Of a stretch of DNA of 64,000 bases, positions 43,679-52,259 are shown piece by piece. How positions within the stretch are numbered: position 1 is the stretch's first letter; every line of letters begins with the position of its first letter. The DNA is taken from contig JAHECO010000002.1 in assembly GCA_024641705.1 (NCBI GenBank), positions 134,282-198,281 of the forward strand, read 5' to 3'. The notes beneath the pieces are model-generated. The model was not told the DNA's origin and ran no database searches. It was given only the letters and a program-made list of their open reading frames with translations. The stretch comes from Candidatus Kryptoniota bacterium (GTDB taxonomy: Bacteria; Bacteroidota; Ignavibacteria; Kryptoniales; JAKASW01). The position numbers were made by a program, and so were the translations under genes.

Positions 43679-44661
43679 CCCATCTTCATCGCTTTGTGGA
43701 CGTCGTCCATCGTCCGTCGGGCAACCGACCGGGCCTTTTCCTCGCCTGCTTCCAGGATTTTCTCCAGGCGCGCAGGATCGTTTTCGTAACTCTTACGCCT
43801 CTCCCTGAAGGGATCGAGGAACGTGTTAATCCTTTCGGCCACTCTCATCTTGCAGTCGACGCAGCCGAGCTCACCGCTCTCGCAGCCGCGTCTGATCTGG
43901 TCTTCTTCGGAGGCGTTAAATTTCTGGTGATATGTGAAGACGAGGCAAATGTCGGGTCTACCCGGATCGCCCTTGCGTATTTTCTTCGGGTCGGTAACTG
44001 CCTTCTTCATTTTCTTTTTTACTTCGTCCGCAGCGTCCGAAAGCAAAATCGTATTGCCGAGCGATTTGCTCATCCTCTTTCCGTCAAGACCGGGCAGGCG
44101 CGAGAATTTTGTCAGCTTTCCTTCCGGTTCAGGGAACACATTTCCATATTGCCGGTTGAAATCTCTCGCAATTTCCCGGGTAATCTCGATATGCGGCATC
44201 TGGTCCTCTCCGACCGGAACAACTTCACCTTTATAGAGAAGTATGTCCGCCGCCTGCAGGACCGGGTAACCGAGGTGACCGTAACTTGTCGGGCCAAGAT
44301 CCAGATCGCGCACCTGTTCTTTCAGAACCGGATTTCTTTCGAGTCTCGATTTCGTAATGAGCATGGAAAAAATCAGATGAAGTTCCGTGTGCTCTTTTAT
44401 CTGGGACTGCCTGAATACAGGGCTGTGTTCGGGATCTATTCCTGCAGACAACCAATCCAGCAGCATGTCGATCGAATACTCGTAGACATGCGAAGTATCG
44501 AGGTTCGTTGTTAAAGCGTGGTAATCGGCGATCAAATGGTAGTTCGAATAACCGCCGTCGTTTTGGAGAGCAACCCAATTTTCCAGCGCACCGGTCCAGT
44601 GACCGAGATGCAACTTACCTGTTGGGCGCATCCCACTCAGAATGATCTTTCTATTAGGCAT
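43675..44661 (-). CDS. trpS: Tryptophanyl-tRNA synthetase with Fe-S-type Cys cluster
   Basis: The 328-residue class I synthetase has the HIGH-like GMRPTGKLHLGHWTGALENW (about 10-30) and the KMSKS-type GKRMSKSLGNTI (about 194-205), with standard length. Near the C-terminus four Cys (239, 260, 267, 270) form C-x20-C-x6-C-x2-C. This is close to the [4Fe-4S] motif known from Thermotoga TrpRS (C-x22-C-x6-C-x2-C). It is followed with a four-base overlap by scpA and preceded by the HNH gene (25-base gap). Confidence 0.95.
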   Translation of the reverse strand: MPNRKIILSGMRPTGKLHLGHWTGALENWVALQNDGGYSNYHLIADYHALTTNLDTSHVYEYSIDMLLDWLSAGIDPEHSPVFRQSQIKEHTELHLIFSMLITKSRLERNPVLKEQVRDLDLGPTSYGHLGYPVLQAADILLYKGEVVPVGEDQMPHIEITREIARDFNRQYGNVFPEPEGKLTKFSRLPGLDGKRMSKSLGNTILLSDAADEVKKKMKKAVTDPKKIRKGDPGRPDICLVFTYHQKFNASEEDQIRRGCESGELGCVDCKMRVAERINTFLDPFRERRKSYENDPARLEKILEAGEEKARSVARRTMDDVHKAMKMG

Positions 44662-44686
44662 TGTGCGCCTAATTTACGAAATATTT

Positions 44687-45190
44687 TTACTTCATAAAAA
44701 GGTATGGCTTCCACTTTTCGTCGATTCTTCCGACGAAATGCCTTATGAAAGCCACATGGTTCGGCCTGCGCGGAACGGACAGGAGTCTCATTCCGGCTTC
44801 TTCGGGGGTGCGATCGCCTTTCTTGTTGTTGCATCTCATGCAGGCGCACACGAGGTTCTCCCACGTATCTTCGCCGCCTCGCGTCCTCGGAATCACATGG
44901 TCCACAGTCAGCGGCTGGTCTCCGTGTCCGCAGTACTGGCACCGATTACTGTCACGGCGCAGGATGTTTCTCCTCGACAGTATTACGCGCTTGTGGGGGA
45001 CACGGTAGTAAACGGAGAGTCTGAGGATGCTCGGCATCGGCAATGAAGTCGACACTGAGCGCAAGATTCTTCCGTCGTAGCGTTCGATTAGTTCCGCTTT
45101 CCCAAGATAAAGCAGGATGACCGCTTTCTTCCAGCTGCAGATTGTCAGCGGTTCGTAGTTCTGATTTAGAAGTAATACCTTTCCGTAGAT
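44687..45190 (-). CDS. HNH endonuclease family protein, start codon uncertain
   Basis: The C-terminal 125 residues contain a treble-clef HNH domain: CQYCG, VDHVIPRTRGGEDTWENLV and CACMRCNNKKGDRTP. The first usual start codon in frame is TTG 45064. The preceding frame, however, encodes the conserved family N-terminus (KVLLLNQNYEPLTICSWKKA and VILLYLGKAELIERYDG) with no ATG, GTG or TTG. Likely non-standard starts are ATC 45190 or ATT 45214; I give 45190. The same frame continues without another stop back to the NlpC/P60 TGA at 45259-45257. HNH proteins of this type are chromosomal and of unknown role. Confidence 0.75.
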   Translation of the reverse strand: MYGKVLLLNQNYEPLTICSWKKAVILLYLGKAELIERYDGRILRSVSTSLPMPSILRLSVYYRVPHKRVILSRRNILRRDSNRCQYCGHGDQPLTVDHVIPRTRGGEDTWENLVCACMRCNNKKGDRTPEEAGMRLLSVPRRPNHVAFIRHFVGRIDEKWKPYLFMK

Positions 45191-45256
45191 CCTGTCGTGA
45201 TCTTCTCTCTCAATCGCATACTCACGGTAACTGAAGACGACTCCACCTCGCTTTCG

Positions 45257-46303
45257 TCAGATTACTCTGCACGCGCCGACAAAACTTGATGATAGTTTCT
45301 TGCTGAAATTCTTCCTCTTCCGGTCGAAGCTGTTGATACGCACAAAACCGGAAGAATGGATGAACTCTTTCCTTTTTCCAGTGTAAATAGCAACATGGTT
45401 AATTTTATCGCCATTTGTCGAGAAAAACAATAAATCTCCCTTTCTCAGTTTATTCAGATCCCTTCCGACCCGTATCCCCGATGAAAACTGCATGTCCGAG
45501 TCGCGAGGGATATCGATACCGTTCAGCCTGAAAACGGTCTGGACAAACCCTGAACAGTCGAACCCCTTGGCGCTGCGCCCTCCCCAAACGTATGAAATTC
45601 CTCGAAAATCAAGGGCTGTCTCGATTACCTTGTCCACCGACAGCTCGGCCGGGTGAATGGAATCACACACAAGCGACTTCTCGACCCATCCCGAGCCGCC
45701 GTCGGGAAGTTTTATCGACAGGAATTTCCCGTGGCGACCTGCAATGCTTAACGCCGCACCATAGACCGCCTCCCTGATCGCCGGGGCGGTACGGGCAGGG
45801 CTTTCGAGAATCTCGACCACACTTGCTGCCGCATGCGCCTTCGGCAGGAACTGATAGTCATAGAAGGCTTCTTCATTATACAGCGTGACCTGGTCGTAGG
45901 AGACCCAGCCGATGTACCCGTCGGCGTGGAGCCTGACTCTAATCCATCCGCCTTCGACTTGCAGCGTGTCGAAGCTTTCGCCATACAGGACCTGCGTAAC
46001 CTGCTCGCCCGACGAAGCGGCCGACCTCCGAACGGGGGCGACACCTACGTGACAGACCCCCTTGGTGTTACTTCCTACGCTCTTATCCGGCAGAAGCACG
46101 ACCTTGATTCTGAGTGCAGATCCGCTTCTCTGGTATGTCTCCGAAATGTGGATCGCATTTGAGATTGAGTCGGTGAAGATGTGGAGATAGCCCATCGCAA
46201 ATTTCAGATCCAGTACCGAATATCGCGTGTCGACACGGAGAGATTTTCGCAATCTCCGTTCGAAATCAGAGCGAGAGTTCTTTTCTTGTGTGTGCAGCAT
46301 CAT
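45257..46303 (-). CDS. NlpC/P60 family cell-wall peptidase with SH3 domains
   Basis: The protein has two bacterial SH3-type regions (VTQVLYGESFDTLQVEGGWI and the region ending DGGSGWVEKSL). A C-terminal NlpC/P60 cysteine peptidase follows: VWGGRSAKGFDCSGFVQTVF (catalytic Cys), KINHVAIYTGK (His) and FIHSSG. It should cut D-Glu-diaminopimelate bonds in peptidoglycan. A TTG at 46336 lies inside the predicted -35 box, so I start at ATG 46303 (MMLHTQEKNS). The transcript would then be nearly leaderless, and a later start such as Met at 46195 is possible. No signal peptide is obvious. Confidence 0.88.
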   Translation of the reverse strand: MMLHTQEKNSRSDFERRLRKSLRVDTRYSVLDLKFAMGYLHIFTDSISNAIHISETYQRSGSALRIKVVLLPDKSVGSNTKGVCHVGVAPVRRSAASSGEQVTQVLYGESFDTLQVEGGWIRVRLHADGYIGWVSYDQVTLYNEEAFYDYQFLPKAHAAASVVEILESPARTAPAIREAVYGAALSIAGRHGKFLSIKLPDGGSGWVEKSLVCDSIHPAELSVDKVIETALDFRGISYVWGGRSAKGFDCSGFVQTVFRLNGIDIPRDSDMQFSSGIRVGRDLNKLRKGDLLFFSTNGDKINHVAIYTGKRKEFIHSSGFVRINSFDRKRKNFSKKLSSSFVGACRVI

Positions 46304-46307
46304 CAAA

Positions 46308-46336
46308 AATATATCTACCGCGGGATTATCAGTCAA
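46308..46336 (-). promoter_or_regulatory. Promoter of the NlpC-HNH-trpS-scpAB run
   Basis: Minus-strand TTGACT (46336-46331) and TATATT (46313-46308) with exactly 17 bases between, the best promoter match in the window. The expected start near 46301 falls on the ATGATG of the peptidase gene, suggesting a leaderless message. Confidence 0.65.
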
Positions 46337-46523
46337 CGTCCCGCGGTTGCATACCGATGTAAGACTGAACTACATAAGCACATAGAACACATACGATAGA
46401 TCCCACATTCTTCGGTTTGCCCTTGCGTTTCAGCGGTTATGCCAACCTTGACATTCTGCAGGGAGCCGATTAACATTCTTAAGGTCATAGAAAAACAATT
46501 CGCTGCAGGATTGGGATTTCGGA

Positions 46524-46997
46524 ATGACAAGGCTCTTCACAATTGTGGTCTTGCTTCTCGCGGTGACGATGCCGGCGGTCTCACAGGAAGATAGTACCCA
46601 GGCACCCGCTGATTCCGGCCTTCCGCTGGTGGAGCCTCTCCCTCCGCTTTCTCTCGCAGCCCCGCGCGACGACTCGCTGGATCTCCTCTCGGGCGGTTCC
46701 CTGACATCTCCGGAGTTCAACTCGTGGATGTCGATTCCCTCCCCGGGCGGACTCCCATCCGCTCCGTCAGAGTTCATCCCACAGAACTCCCGGATCAATC
46801 TCTCACAACAACGCGGCGCCCCTTTTCAATCGGACCTGTGGCTGCTGGAATCGAGGGCAAACCTCCTGTCGCCTCTCAGGCTCGAGCTGAAGAGCCAGGA
46901 GAAATATCAGATCTGGCGGACGATTCTTGGGTCGGTGCAGGTCGGCGGCATGGCTTATCTTCTCTATCTGCATTTCAAGAAATACGGCCTCAGGTAA
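46524..46997 (+). CDS. Hypothetical exported protein with C-terminal membrane segment
   Basis: A 157-residue frame with a signal peptide (MTRLFTIVVLLLAVTMPAVS). The middle is rich in Pro, Ser and Leu with low complexity (LPLVEPLPPLSLAAPRDDSL). The C-terminus has one likely membrane or hydrophobic segment (GSVQVGGMAYLLYLHFKKYG). I recognise no family. It is probably real given its codon pattern and signal peptide, and it stands alone between the NlpC promoter and etfB. Confidence 0.6.
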   Translation: MTRLFTIVVLLLAVTMPAVSQEDSTQAPADSGLPLVEPLPPLSLAAPRDDSLDLLSGGSLTSPEFNSWMSIPSPGGLPSAPSEFIPQNSRINLSQQRGAPFQSDLWLLESRANLLSPLRLELKSQEKYQIWRTILGSVQVGGMAYLLYLHFKKYGLR

Positions 46998-47076
46998 AAC
47001 AAACGCCCTGGATTTGAAATACTTGTAGGACGCGGCGGTCCACACCACTGAACATCGGCCGGGTGCGGCTCTTGCC

Positions 47077-47105
47077 TTGAAGTTCTTCACCTACGGGCCT
47101 AAATT
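47077..47105 (+). promoter_or_regulatory. etfBA promoter
   Basis: TTGAAG (47077-47082) and TAAATT (47100-47105) with a 17-base spacer, 37 bases before etfB ATG 47143, which has a GAGGTG ribosome binding site. Confidence 0.65.
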
Positions 47106-47142
47106 TTCCTACACTTACCACAAATCCCGAAAGAGGTGACGA

Positions 47143-47895
47143 ATGAAACTCTTCGTTTGTGTCAACCAGGTCCCGGATACCGAAACGAAAGTGAAAGTCG
47201 GTCAAGACGGCAAAACCATTGACCGATCCGAGATCAACCTTATTCTCAACCCGTACGATGAATTTGCGGTGGAGGCCGCGCTCCAGCTTAAAGACAAGAA
47301 CGGCGGCGAGGTAACCTATGTATCGGCCGGCGGCGACTCGAACAAGGAGGTAATCCGCAAGACCCTCGCGATGGGCGGCGACAAGGGAATCCACATAAAG
47401 ACCGACAATACCGGCGACTCATATTCCGTCGCATCCATGATAGCTGCCGCTCTCAAAGATGCCGGTGCCGATATGATCTTCTTCGGGAAACAGTCGATAG
47501 ATTATGACGACTCCGCCGTGGGGACGATGGTCGCAGAGATACTCGAGCTGCCCTCCGCTTCGGTCGTCGTGAAACTCGACGTCGATGAAGGCGCAAAGAA
47601 AGTCGTGTGTGAAAGAGAAATCGAAGGGGGAAAAGAGACCGTTGAACTCAGTATGCCGTGCGTGATAACTGCCCAGAAGGGGCTGAACGAACCGAGATAT
47701 CCCTCATTGAAGGGAATAATGGCCGCGAAGTCGAAGCCGATCCAGGAAGTGACTCCACCGGCCGCCGAACCGCTTACCGAAGTCGTGGGAATGAGAAAGC
47801 CTTCCGGTAAGCAAGCCGGGAAGATACTCGGCAGCGACAAGAGCGCGGTTCCCGAACTCGTCAGGCTCCTTCACGAAGAGGCAAAAATCATTTAA
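47143..47895 (+). CDS. etfB: Electron transfer flavoprotein subunit beta
   Basis: The 250-residue protein begins MKLFVCVNQVPDTETKVKVG, the ETF-beta hallmark. It continues with NPYDEFAVEAALQLKDKNGG, GKQSIDYDDSAVGTMVAEIL and ITAQKGLNEPRYPSLKGIMA. With EtfA it carries electrons from acyl-CoA and other dehydrogenases to the quinone pool through FAD and AMP. The linked etfA starts 16 bases on. Whether it is of the bifurcating type cannot be told by eye. Confidence 0.96.
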   Translation: MKLFVCVNQVPDTETKVKVGQDGKTIDRSEINLILNPYDEFAVEAALQLKDKNGGEVTYVSAGGDSNKEVIRKTLAMGGDKGIHIKTDNTGDSYSVASMIAAALKDAGADMIFFGKQSIDYDDSAVGTMVAEILELPSASVVVKLDVDEGAKKVVCEREIEGGKETVELSMPCVITAQKGLNEPRYPSLKGIMAAKSKPIQEVTPPAAEPLTEVVGMRKPSGKQAGKILGSDKSAVPELVRLLHEEAKII

Positions 47896-47911
47896 CTACT
47901 GAGGAATTGAA

Positions 47912-48910
47912 ATGAAAATCATAGCATTTGCGGAATCTGTTCACGACTCACAAACGGGCAGTGGCAAGTTTAAGAAAGTTGCATTCGAAGCAGCACACGC
48001 CGCCTCAAAACTCGCGGGAGAACTGGGGGGCGAGGCAGTTGCTCTCGCAATCGGGAAAGGCGTTGGGGCGATAGCCCAGGAATTGGGCGGCTACGGGATC
48101 AGGAACGCCTACACGGTCGAAGACGACAGGCTCAGCCTGTACTCGACGACGGCTTTCGCAAAGGTAATAGCGGCGGCTGTCGAGAAGTTGTCGGCAGACG
48201 TAGTCATCATGCCTGCGAGCGCAATGGGTAAAGACCTGGCCCCCAGGGTCGCAGCGAAGCTCAAGGCGGGCCTCGCAGCCGACTGCACCGCGCTCAAAGG
48301 CGAAGGCGGCGCTATACTCGCTACCCGCCCGGTCTATGCCGGGAAAGGCCTGATAGATCTGAAAATAAATTCGCCGAAGAAGATTTTTACGCTCCGGCCA
48401 AACGTTTTCAGCCCGGGCGCTGCGAACGGCTCCCCCGCCGCGGTCGAGAAACTCGGCGTTGATCTTCAGGATTCCGATTTCTCTTCGCACGTCACGGCAG
48501 TTACGGTGGCGAAAGCCGGCAGGCCAGATCTGACGGAAGCGAACATAATTGTGTCCGGAGGAAGAGGCCTTGGCGGGCCGGAGAATTTCGGCATGATCGA
48601 GAAGCTTGCGGACGTGCTCGGCGCAGCAGTCGGCGCATCGAGGGCAGTAGTCGACGCCGGGTGGAGGCCTCACGACGACCAGGTCGGCCAGACAGGCAAG
48701 ACCGTGTCGCCGTCGCTCTACGTCGCCGTCGCGATCTCGGGTGCGATACAGCACCTGGCCGGGATGTCGTCGTCGAAATATATTGTTGCCATAAACAAGG
48801 ACAAGGACGCGCCGATCTTCCAGGTGGCGGATTACGGCATTACGGGCGACGCGTTCGAAGTTGTTCCTGAATTTACAAACGAGCTCAAAAAGGCTCTTGG
48901 AAAAGAATAG
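47912..48910 (+). CDS. etfA: Electron transfer flavoprotein subunit alpha
   Basis: The 332-residue partner of EtfB has the FAD-binding C-terminal domain: [20 protein letters not shown] (about 209-228), [40 protein letters not shown] and [20 protein letters not shown]. These are diagnostic for ETF-alpha. The N-terminal domain starts [14 protein letters not shown]. It forms an operon with etfB and is followed after 39 bases by the BFN gene. Confidence 0.96.
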   Translation: MKIIAFAESVHDSQTGSGKFKKVAFEAAHAASKLAGELGGEAVALAIGKGVGAIAQELGGYGIRNAYTVEDDRLSLYSTTAFAKVIAAAVEKLSADVVIMPASAMGKDLAPRVAAKLKAGLAADCTALKGEGGAILATRPVYAGKGLIDLKINSPKKIFTLRPNVFSPGAANGSPAAVEKLGVDLQDSDFSSHVTAVTVAKAGRPDLTEANIIVSGGRGLGGPENFGMIEKLADVLGAAVGASRAVVDAGWRPHDDQVGQTGKTVSPSLYVAVAISGAIQHLAGMSSSKYIVAINKDKDAPIFQVADYGITGDAFEVVPEFTNELKKALGKE

Positions 48911-48949
48911 TCGATTCCGCAAATTGAGCTTGAATGAGGAGGACGATAG

Positions 48950-49552
48950 TTGGATAAGGTGTTGGTAGACATACTCGGGCTTTCGCCGAGTCCGTCAAGC
49001 CCGGGAGCGTACGCGCTGATATTGAAAGAGAGCGAGGGAGAACGAAGGCTTCCGATCATAATCGGGCAGTTCGAGGCGCAGGCGATCGCACTCGAGCTTG
49101 AAGGGATCAAGCCGCCGCGACCTCTCACGCACGACCTGGTGAAGAACGTCCTCGATTCGCTGGGCAACTCACTCTCGGACGTGCTGATCAGCGAACTCCG
49201 CGAAGGAACTTTTTACGCCCGCCTGAATGTGGAAGGTAATTCAGCAAGCCATGAAATAGATGCCAGACCGAGCGACGCGATCGCGATAGCGATAAGGTTC
49301 GGCGCCCCGATCTATGTCGCGGAATCGGTTATGGAAGAAGCTGCGGCCGTCCCGGAGACCGACGACGGCGACGAAGAGATTGAGTCCAAGAGTGAACGGC
49401 CGAAGAAAGGCCGCGAGCGCTCGCCCGCCTACACGAAGGAGTCCAAGATGGAGCAGCTTCAAAAGGAACTGAACGACGCAATAAGCCGAGAGGACTACGA
49501 AAGAGCCGCCAAGCTCCGAGACGAGATCAGGCGGCTGCAACTCGGCGACTGA
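48950..49552 (+). CDS. BFN-domain (bifunctional nuclease) protein with UVR tail
   Basis: The 200-residue protein starts at TTG 48950 behind GAGGAGG. The BFN domain occupies the first ~140 residues (LSPSPSSPGAYALILKESEG, RRLPIIIGQFEAQAIALEL, DARPSDAIAIAIRFGAPIYV). An acidic/Lys linker leads to a UVR motif of ~35 residues (QLQKELNDAISREDYERAAK, LRDEIRRLQ), the helical pair that binds UvrA/UvrB in UvrB and UvrC. BFN proteins in plants and Thermotoga are linked to nuclease activity. This fused form is common in this lineage, its role unknown. Confidence 0.9.
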   Translation: MDKVLVDILGLSPSPSSPGAYALILKESEGERRLPIIIGQFEAQAIALELEGIKPPRPLTHDLVKNVLDSLGNSLSDVLISELREGTFYARLNVEGNSASHEIDARPSDAIAIAIRFGAPIYVAESVMEEAAAVPETDDGDEEIESKSERPKKGRERSPAYTKESKMEQLQKELNDAISREDYERAAKLRDEIRRLQLGD

Positions 49553-49579
49553 TCCGCACACAAAAGGACGGAGGCCCGG

Positions 49580-50335
49580 ATGAAATTTCTCGCACTGGCT
49601 TTCGCGGCTCTATCGATTGCCGCTTTTTCCTCACCCACCCTTCAGGACATGCTCAAGCTGAGCGACGAGCTTTTCAATAAGTTCGACAATAAGGGCGCAC
49701 TGCAGCTCCTGCTCAACGCCGACAAGGAATTCCCCCACGACGCCGAGGTACTCTGGAGACTCGCCAGGGTCGAGACTCACCTCGCCGACCATATGCCGGC
49801 CGCCACCGGCGATGAGAAGGATGCCCAGCTTGAAGTTTACAAGACAGCACTCGGTTATGCGGACAGCGCGGTTACTGTGGATCCGAAAAGCTCCATGGCT
49901 TACACGTACAGGGCTGTCGCCAACGGGAAAATCGCCCTCTTCAAAGGTGTCTTCAGCGTCGGCGGGATAGTGAAGCAGGTCAGGAATGACTGCGAGAGCG
50001 CCATAGCCCTGGACCCAAACAACGCGATAGCCTATTATATCCTGGGCAGGACGCATGCAAAATTGGCGGAAAAGCCGAAGATGTTCCGCTGGCCGCTCGG
50101 GCTGGCATGGGGAAACATCGACGATGCCATCAAGTTCTACAAGAAGGCAATTTCCCTCGACCCGAACTTCGTGATGTACCAGGTCGACCTCGCCAAGGCT
50201 TACGAAGAAAACGACGAGGACGAAAAGGCGAAGGAACAGCTTACCGCGATACCTCCGATCCCGAAGCGGGATGAGGACGACGACTCGCTCAAGACTGTCG
50301 CGGCGAATATGCTTCAGGAGCTCGAGAAGAAGTAG
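49580..50335 (+). CDS. Secreted TPR protein
   Basis: The 251-residue protein has a weak signal peptide (MKFLALAFAALSIAAFSS). TPR-like helices follow: DKEFPHDAEVLWRLARVETH, ESAIALDPNNAIAYYILGRT and KKAISLDPNFVMYQVDLAKA. The part with GKIALFKGVFSVGGIVKQVR and FRWPLGLAWGNIDDAIKF recalls the RMD/TRAP-associated TPR proteins, but I would not name it so. It ends three bases before the convergent DUF2851 gene. Confidence 0.8.
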   Translation: MKFLALAFAALSIAAFSSPTLQDMLKLSDELFNKFDNKGALQLLLNADKEFPHDAEVLWRLARVETHLADHMPAATGDEKDAQLEVYKTALGYADSAVTVDPKSSMAYTYRAVANGKIALFKGVFSVGGIVKQVRNDCESAIALDPNNAIAYYILGRTHAKLAEKPKMFRWPLGLAWGNIDDAIKFYKKAISLDPNFVMYQVDLAKAYEENDEDEKAKEQLTAIPPIPKRDEDDDSLKTVAANMLQELEKK

Positions 50336-50338
50336 GCG

Positions 50339-51814
50339 CTAAGCAGCCGTCTTCCCGTATAGCGCCTTCCCGATCTTACACCTTTCGCAGCGCTTCTCCG
50401 AACAAAGTGTGCGGTAGAGGTGGAGCGCCCCCTGCTGCTCCGCGACGGTCCCGACGACGTTGTCGCCGCCGAAAAGGCCCTCCTTTACCGTCAGGGTGAT
50501 CGTGTTGTCCGCGGTCGGCGAAAGGTCGCCGAAGATTCGCGACGCGCGCTCGATCAGACCGGTGTCGTGAAAGATCCTCCCGCGCAGGTAGGTCACCGGC
50601 AACGAGACGTTGACCATTATCTCCTCTGCCCTTCCGGCCCCGATCAGCATCCTTACTTCAGTTGCCGCGGGAGTGCCGAAGGTGAAGTGCCTTGTCCAGT
50701 AGCCCTGTGAATGGACAACCAGCACATCTCTCCACATTTCAACGAAACCACGGTCCCCCTTCTCCGATGATCGCCGTATGAGTTCAGCGGCCGAGCCCCC
50801 GACAAGCTGCCGAGCAAGGAGGACTGCGACGCCGGCGATGCGCACGGTGGGGAAATTCTGAGGGCGGAGCTTGAAGAAGAGCCACTCGGATTGATCCACG
50901 TATTCCCGTTTATATTTCTTCTTCACACCCTGCCATGCCGATTCCAGCTTCGAACAGAACTCCTTCGACTCGTCGTCGAAATTTCGCGTGTCATGAGGCA
51001 GAAGATTCGCCGCACCGAACAGTACGGCCTGGATGACCTGCTCATCACCCGCGGCATGCTCGCGGAGAAAGTCGAGGGAGACGTTGCGTGCAAGCGTCCT
51101 GAACGGGAGCGTATTCTTGCTGTACCCCAGGCCTTCCATTATTCCCTCATATAGAAGCTGATCCCAGTAGCTTTCCGTCTGAAGCTCCGACTCTTCGAAC
51201 TTCCTGTGCTCTATGTGAAGGTCGGCAAAATCTCTGAAGTATTTCTGCTTTGCCTCGAAGACCGCCGGCCGGTTCTCCTCGATGATATCCTTGAGTCTCT
51301 CTTCGAACTTGTTGACTTTGTGGATGAATCTCTTTTCGCCGAGGAGCCTGAGGTATTCGATCCTGACCGGAAGAGGCAGCTTACGGCTATCCTGCGTGCA
51401 GCGAAGCTGGCTCACATGTTCATCGGGTTCGAACCCCGCGAGGAATGAGGCGGCATCCCCGGAAAGAAACTTCGACAGCTCCAGTGTGTCGATCTTCCTC
51501 CCCGCCTGCGTCACGCACTCGCGGTTGTCGTCGTACTCCGCGACCACATGGAGAATTACGGAATTATAGTTCCGGTCTCGATGGTGGTTGTGCATGAACC
51601 AGTCGGAGCTTATCCTGTGGAGTTCGATGTCCCCGCGCATCGTCACGCCGTTTATTTTCACGAGGCTGTGCCTGAAATCCGGACCCGTATCGGAATTCAG
51701 CTCCCCGGCCTGGATAATCTCGACGATCTTCCCCGATACTGCTCTCAGTCCGGAATCGAATTTACGGTTCCTGAAGAGCTCCTTGAGCTGAAACTCGGAG
51801 AACTTCCCGGACAT
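50339..51814 (-). CDS. DUF2851 family protein
   Basis: The 491-residue protein begins MSGKFSEFQLKELFRNRKFD and has the stretch LNSDTGPDFRHSLVKINGVT, then RGDIELHRISSDWFMHNHHRD and VILHVVAEYDD. The C-terminus holds RCERCKIGKALYG, a small Cys cluster. This fits DUF2851, a family of unknown function common in Bacteroidota and related phyla. It is last in the long mre/pur run, two bases from the small hypothetical gene. The nuclease-like His/Asp pattern in the N-terminal third is suggestive only. Confidence 0.8.
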   Translation of the reverse strand: MSGKFSEFQLKELFRNRKFDSGLRAVSGKIVEIIQAGELNSDTGPDFRHSLVKINGVTMRGDIELHRISSDWFMHNHHRDRNYNSVILHVVAEYDDNRECVTQAGRKIDTLELSKFLSGDAASFLAGFEPDEHVSQLRCTQDSRKLPLPVRIEYLRLLGEKRFIHKVNKFEERLKDIIEENRPAVFEAKQKYFRDFADLHIEHRKFEESELQTESYWDQLLYEGIMEGLGYSKNTLPFRTLARNVSLDFLREHAAGDEQVIQAVLFGAANLLPHDTRNFDDESKEFCSKLESAWQGVKKKYKREYVDQSEWLFFKLRPQNFPTVRIAGVAVLLARQLVGGSAAELIRRSSEKGDRGFVEMWRDVLVVHSQGYWTRHFTFGTPAATEVRMLIGAGRAEEIMVNVSLPVTYLRGRIFHDTGLIERASRIFGDLSPTADNTITLTVKEGLFGGDNVVGTVAEQQGALHLYRTLCSEKRCERCKIGKALYGKTAA

Positions 51815-51815
51815 T

Positions 51816-52259
51816 TCACATCCTTTTCGACGAAAAGATCCTCGCCTTCCGTATTGAGAGTGCCCTGCCGTCCGCTCCGCTGAGGACCGCCGTAATCTCG
51901 TTTTCTCCCGGACTGAGGTAAACCCTCGTGAAGACTGCCGGCAAAGAATCGGAAACCACGGCCATGTCCTGCTTCACCCCGTTCACGTAAAGGAGCACGA
52001 GCTTGCGCGACGAATCGGTGTTCGTGATCAGTCTTACTGAGGTCGAATCGCCGGCGACTTCTCTATTGACCGACGCGGAATCAAACTCGAAAAAGATTCC
52101 GCCGGCAACAATAGCAGCCACGGAGTCGACTACCATCTGTCCGCGGTCGGATTTCCCGGCGTTGCCGCAGTCCTCAATGATTACCGGCAGCGAGAAGAAG
52201 AGCACCGTCACCGCCAGATAGACCGTCCATTGAAGTGCTTTTTTCAAAAAATACTTCAT
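51816..52259 (-). CDS. Hypothetical membrane-anchored protein
   Basis: A 147-residue frame with a signal-anchor (ALQWTVYLAVTVLFFSLPVI). A beta-rich domain follows: FFEFDSASVNREVAGDSTSV, LVLLYVNGVKQDMAVVS and RVYLSPGENEITAVLSGADG, which looks like an Ig-like fold. I recognise no family. Its ATG overlaps the pyrF stop (TAATG), and DUF2851 follows at once, so it is part of the operon and probably real. Confidence 0.7.
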   Translation of the reverse strand: MKYFLKKALQWTVYLAVTVLFFSLPVIIEDCGNAGKSDRGQMVVDSVAAIVAGGIFFEFDSASVNREVAGDSTSVRLITNTDSSRKLVLLYVNGVKQDMAVVSDSLPAVFTRVYLSPGENEITAVLSGADGRALSIRKARIFSSKRM

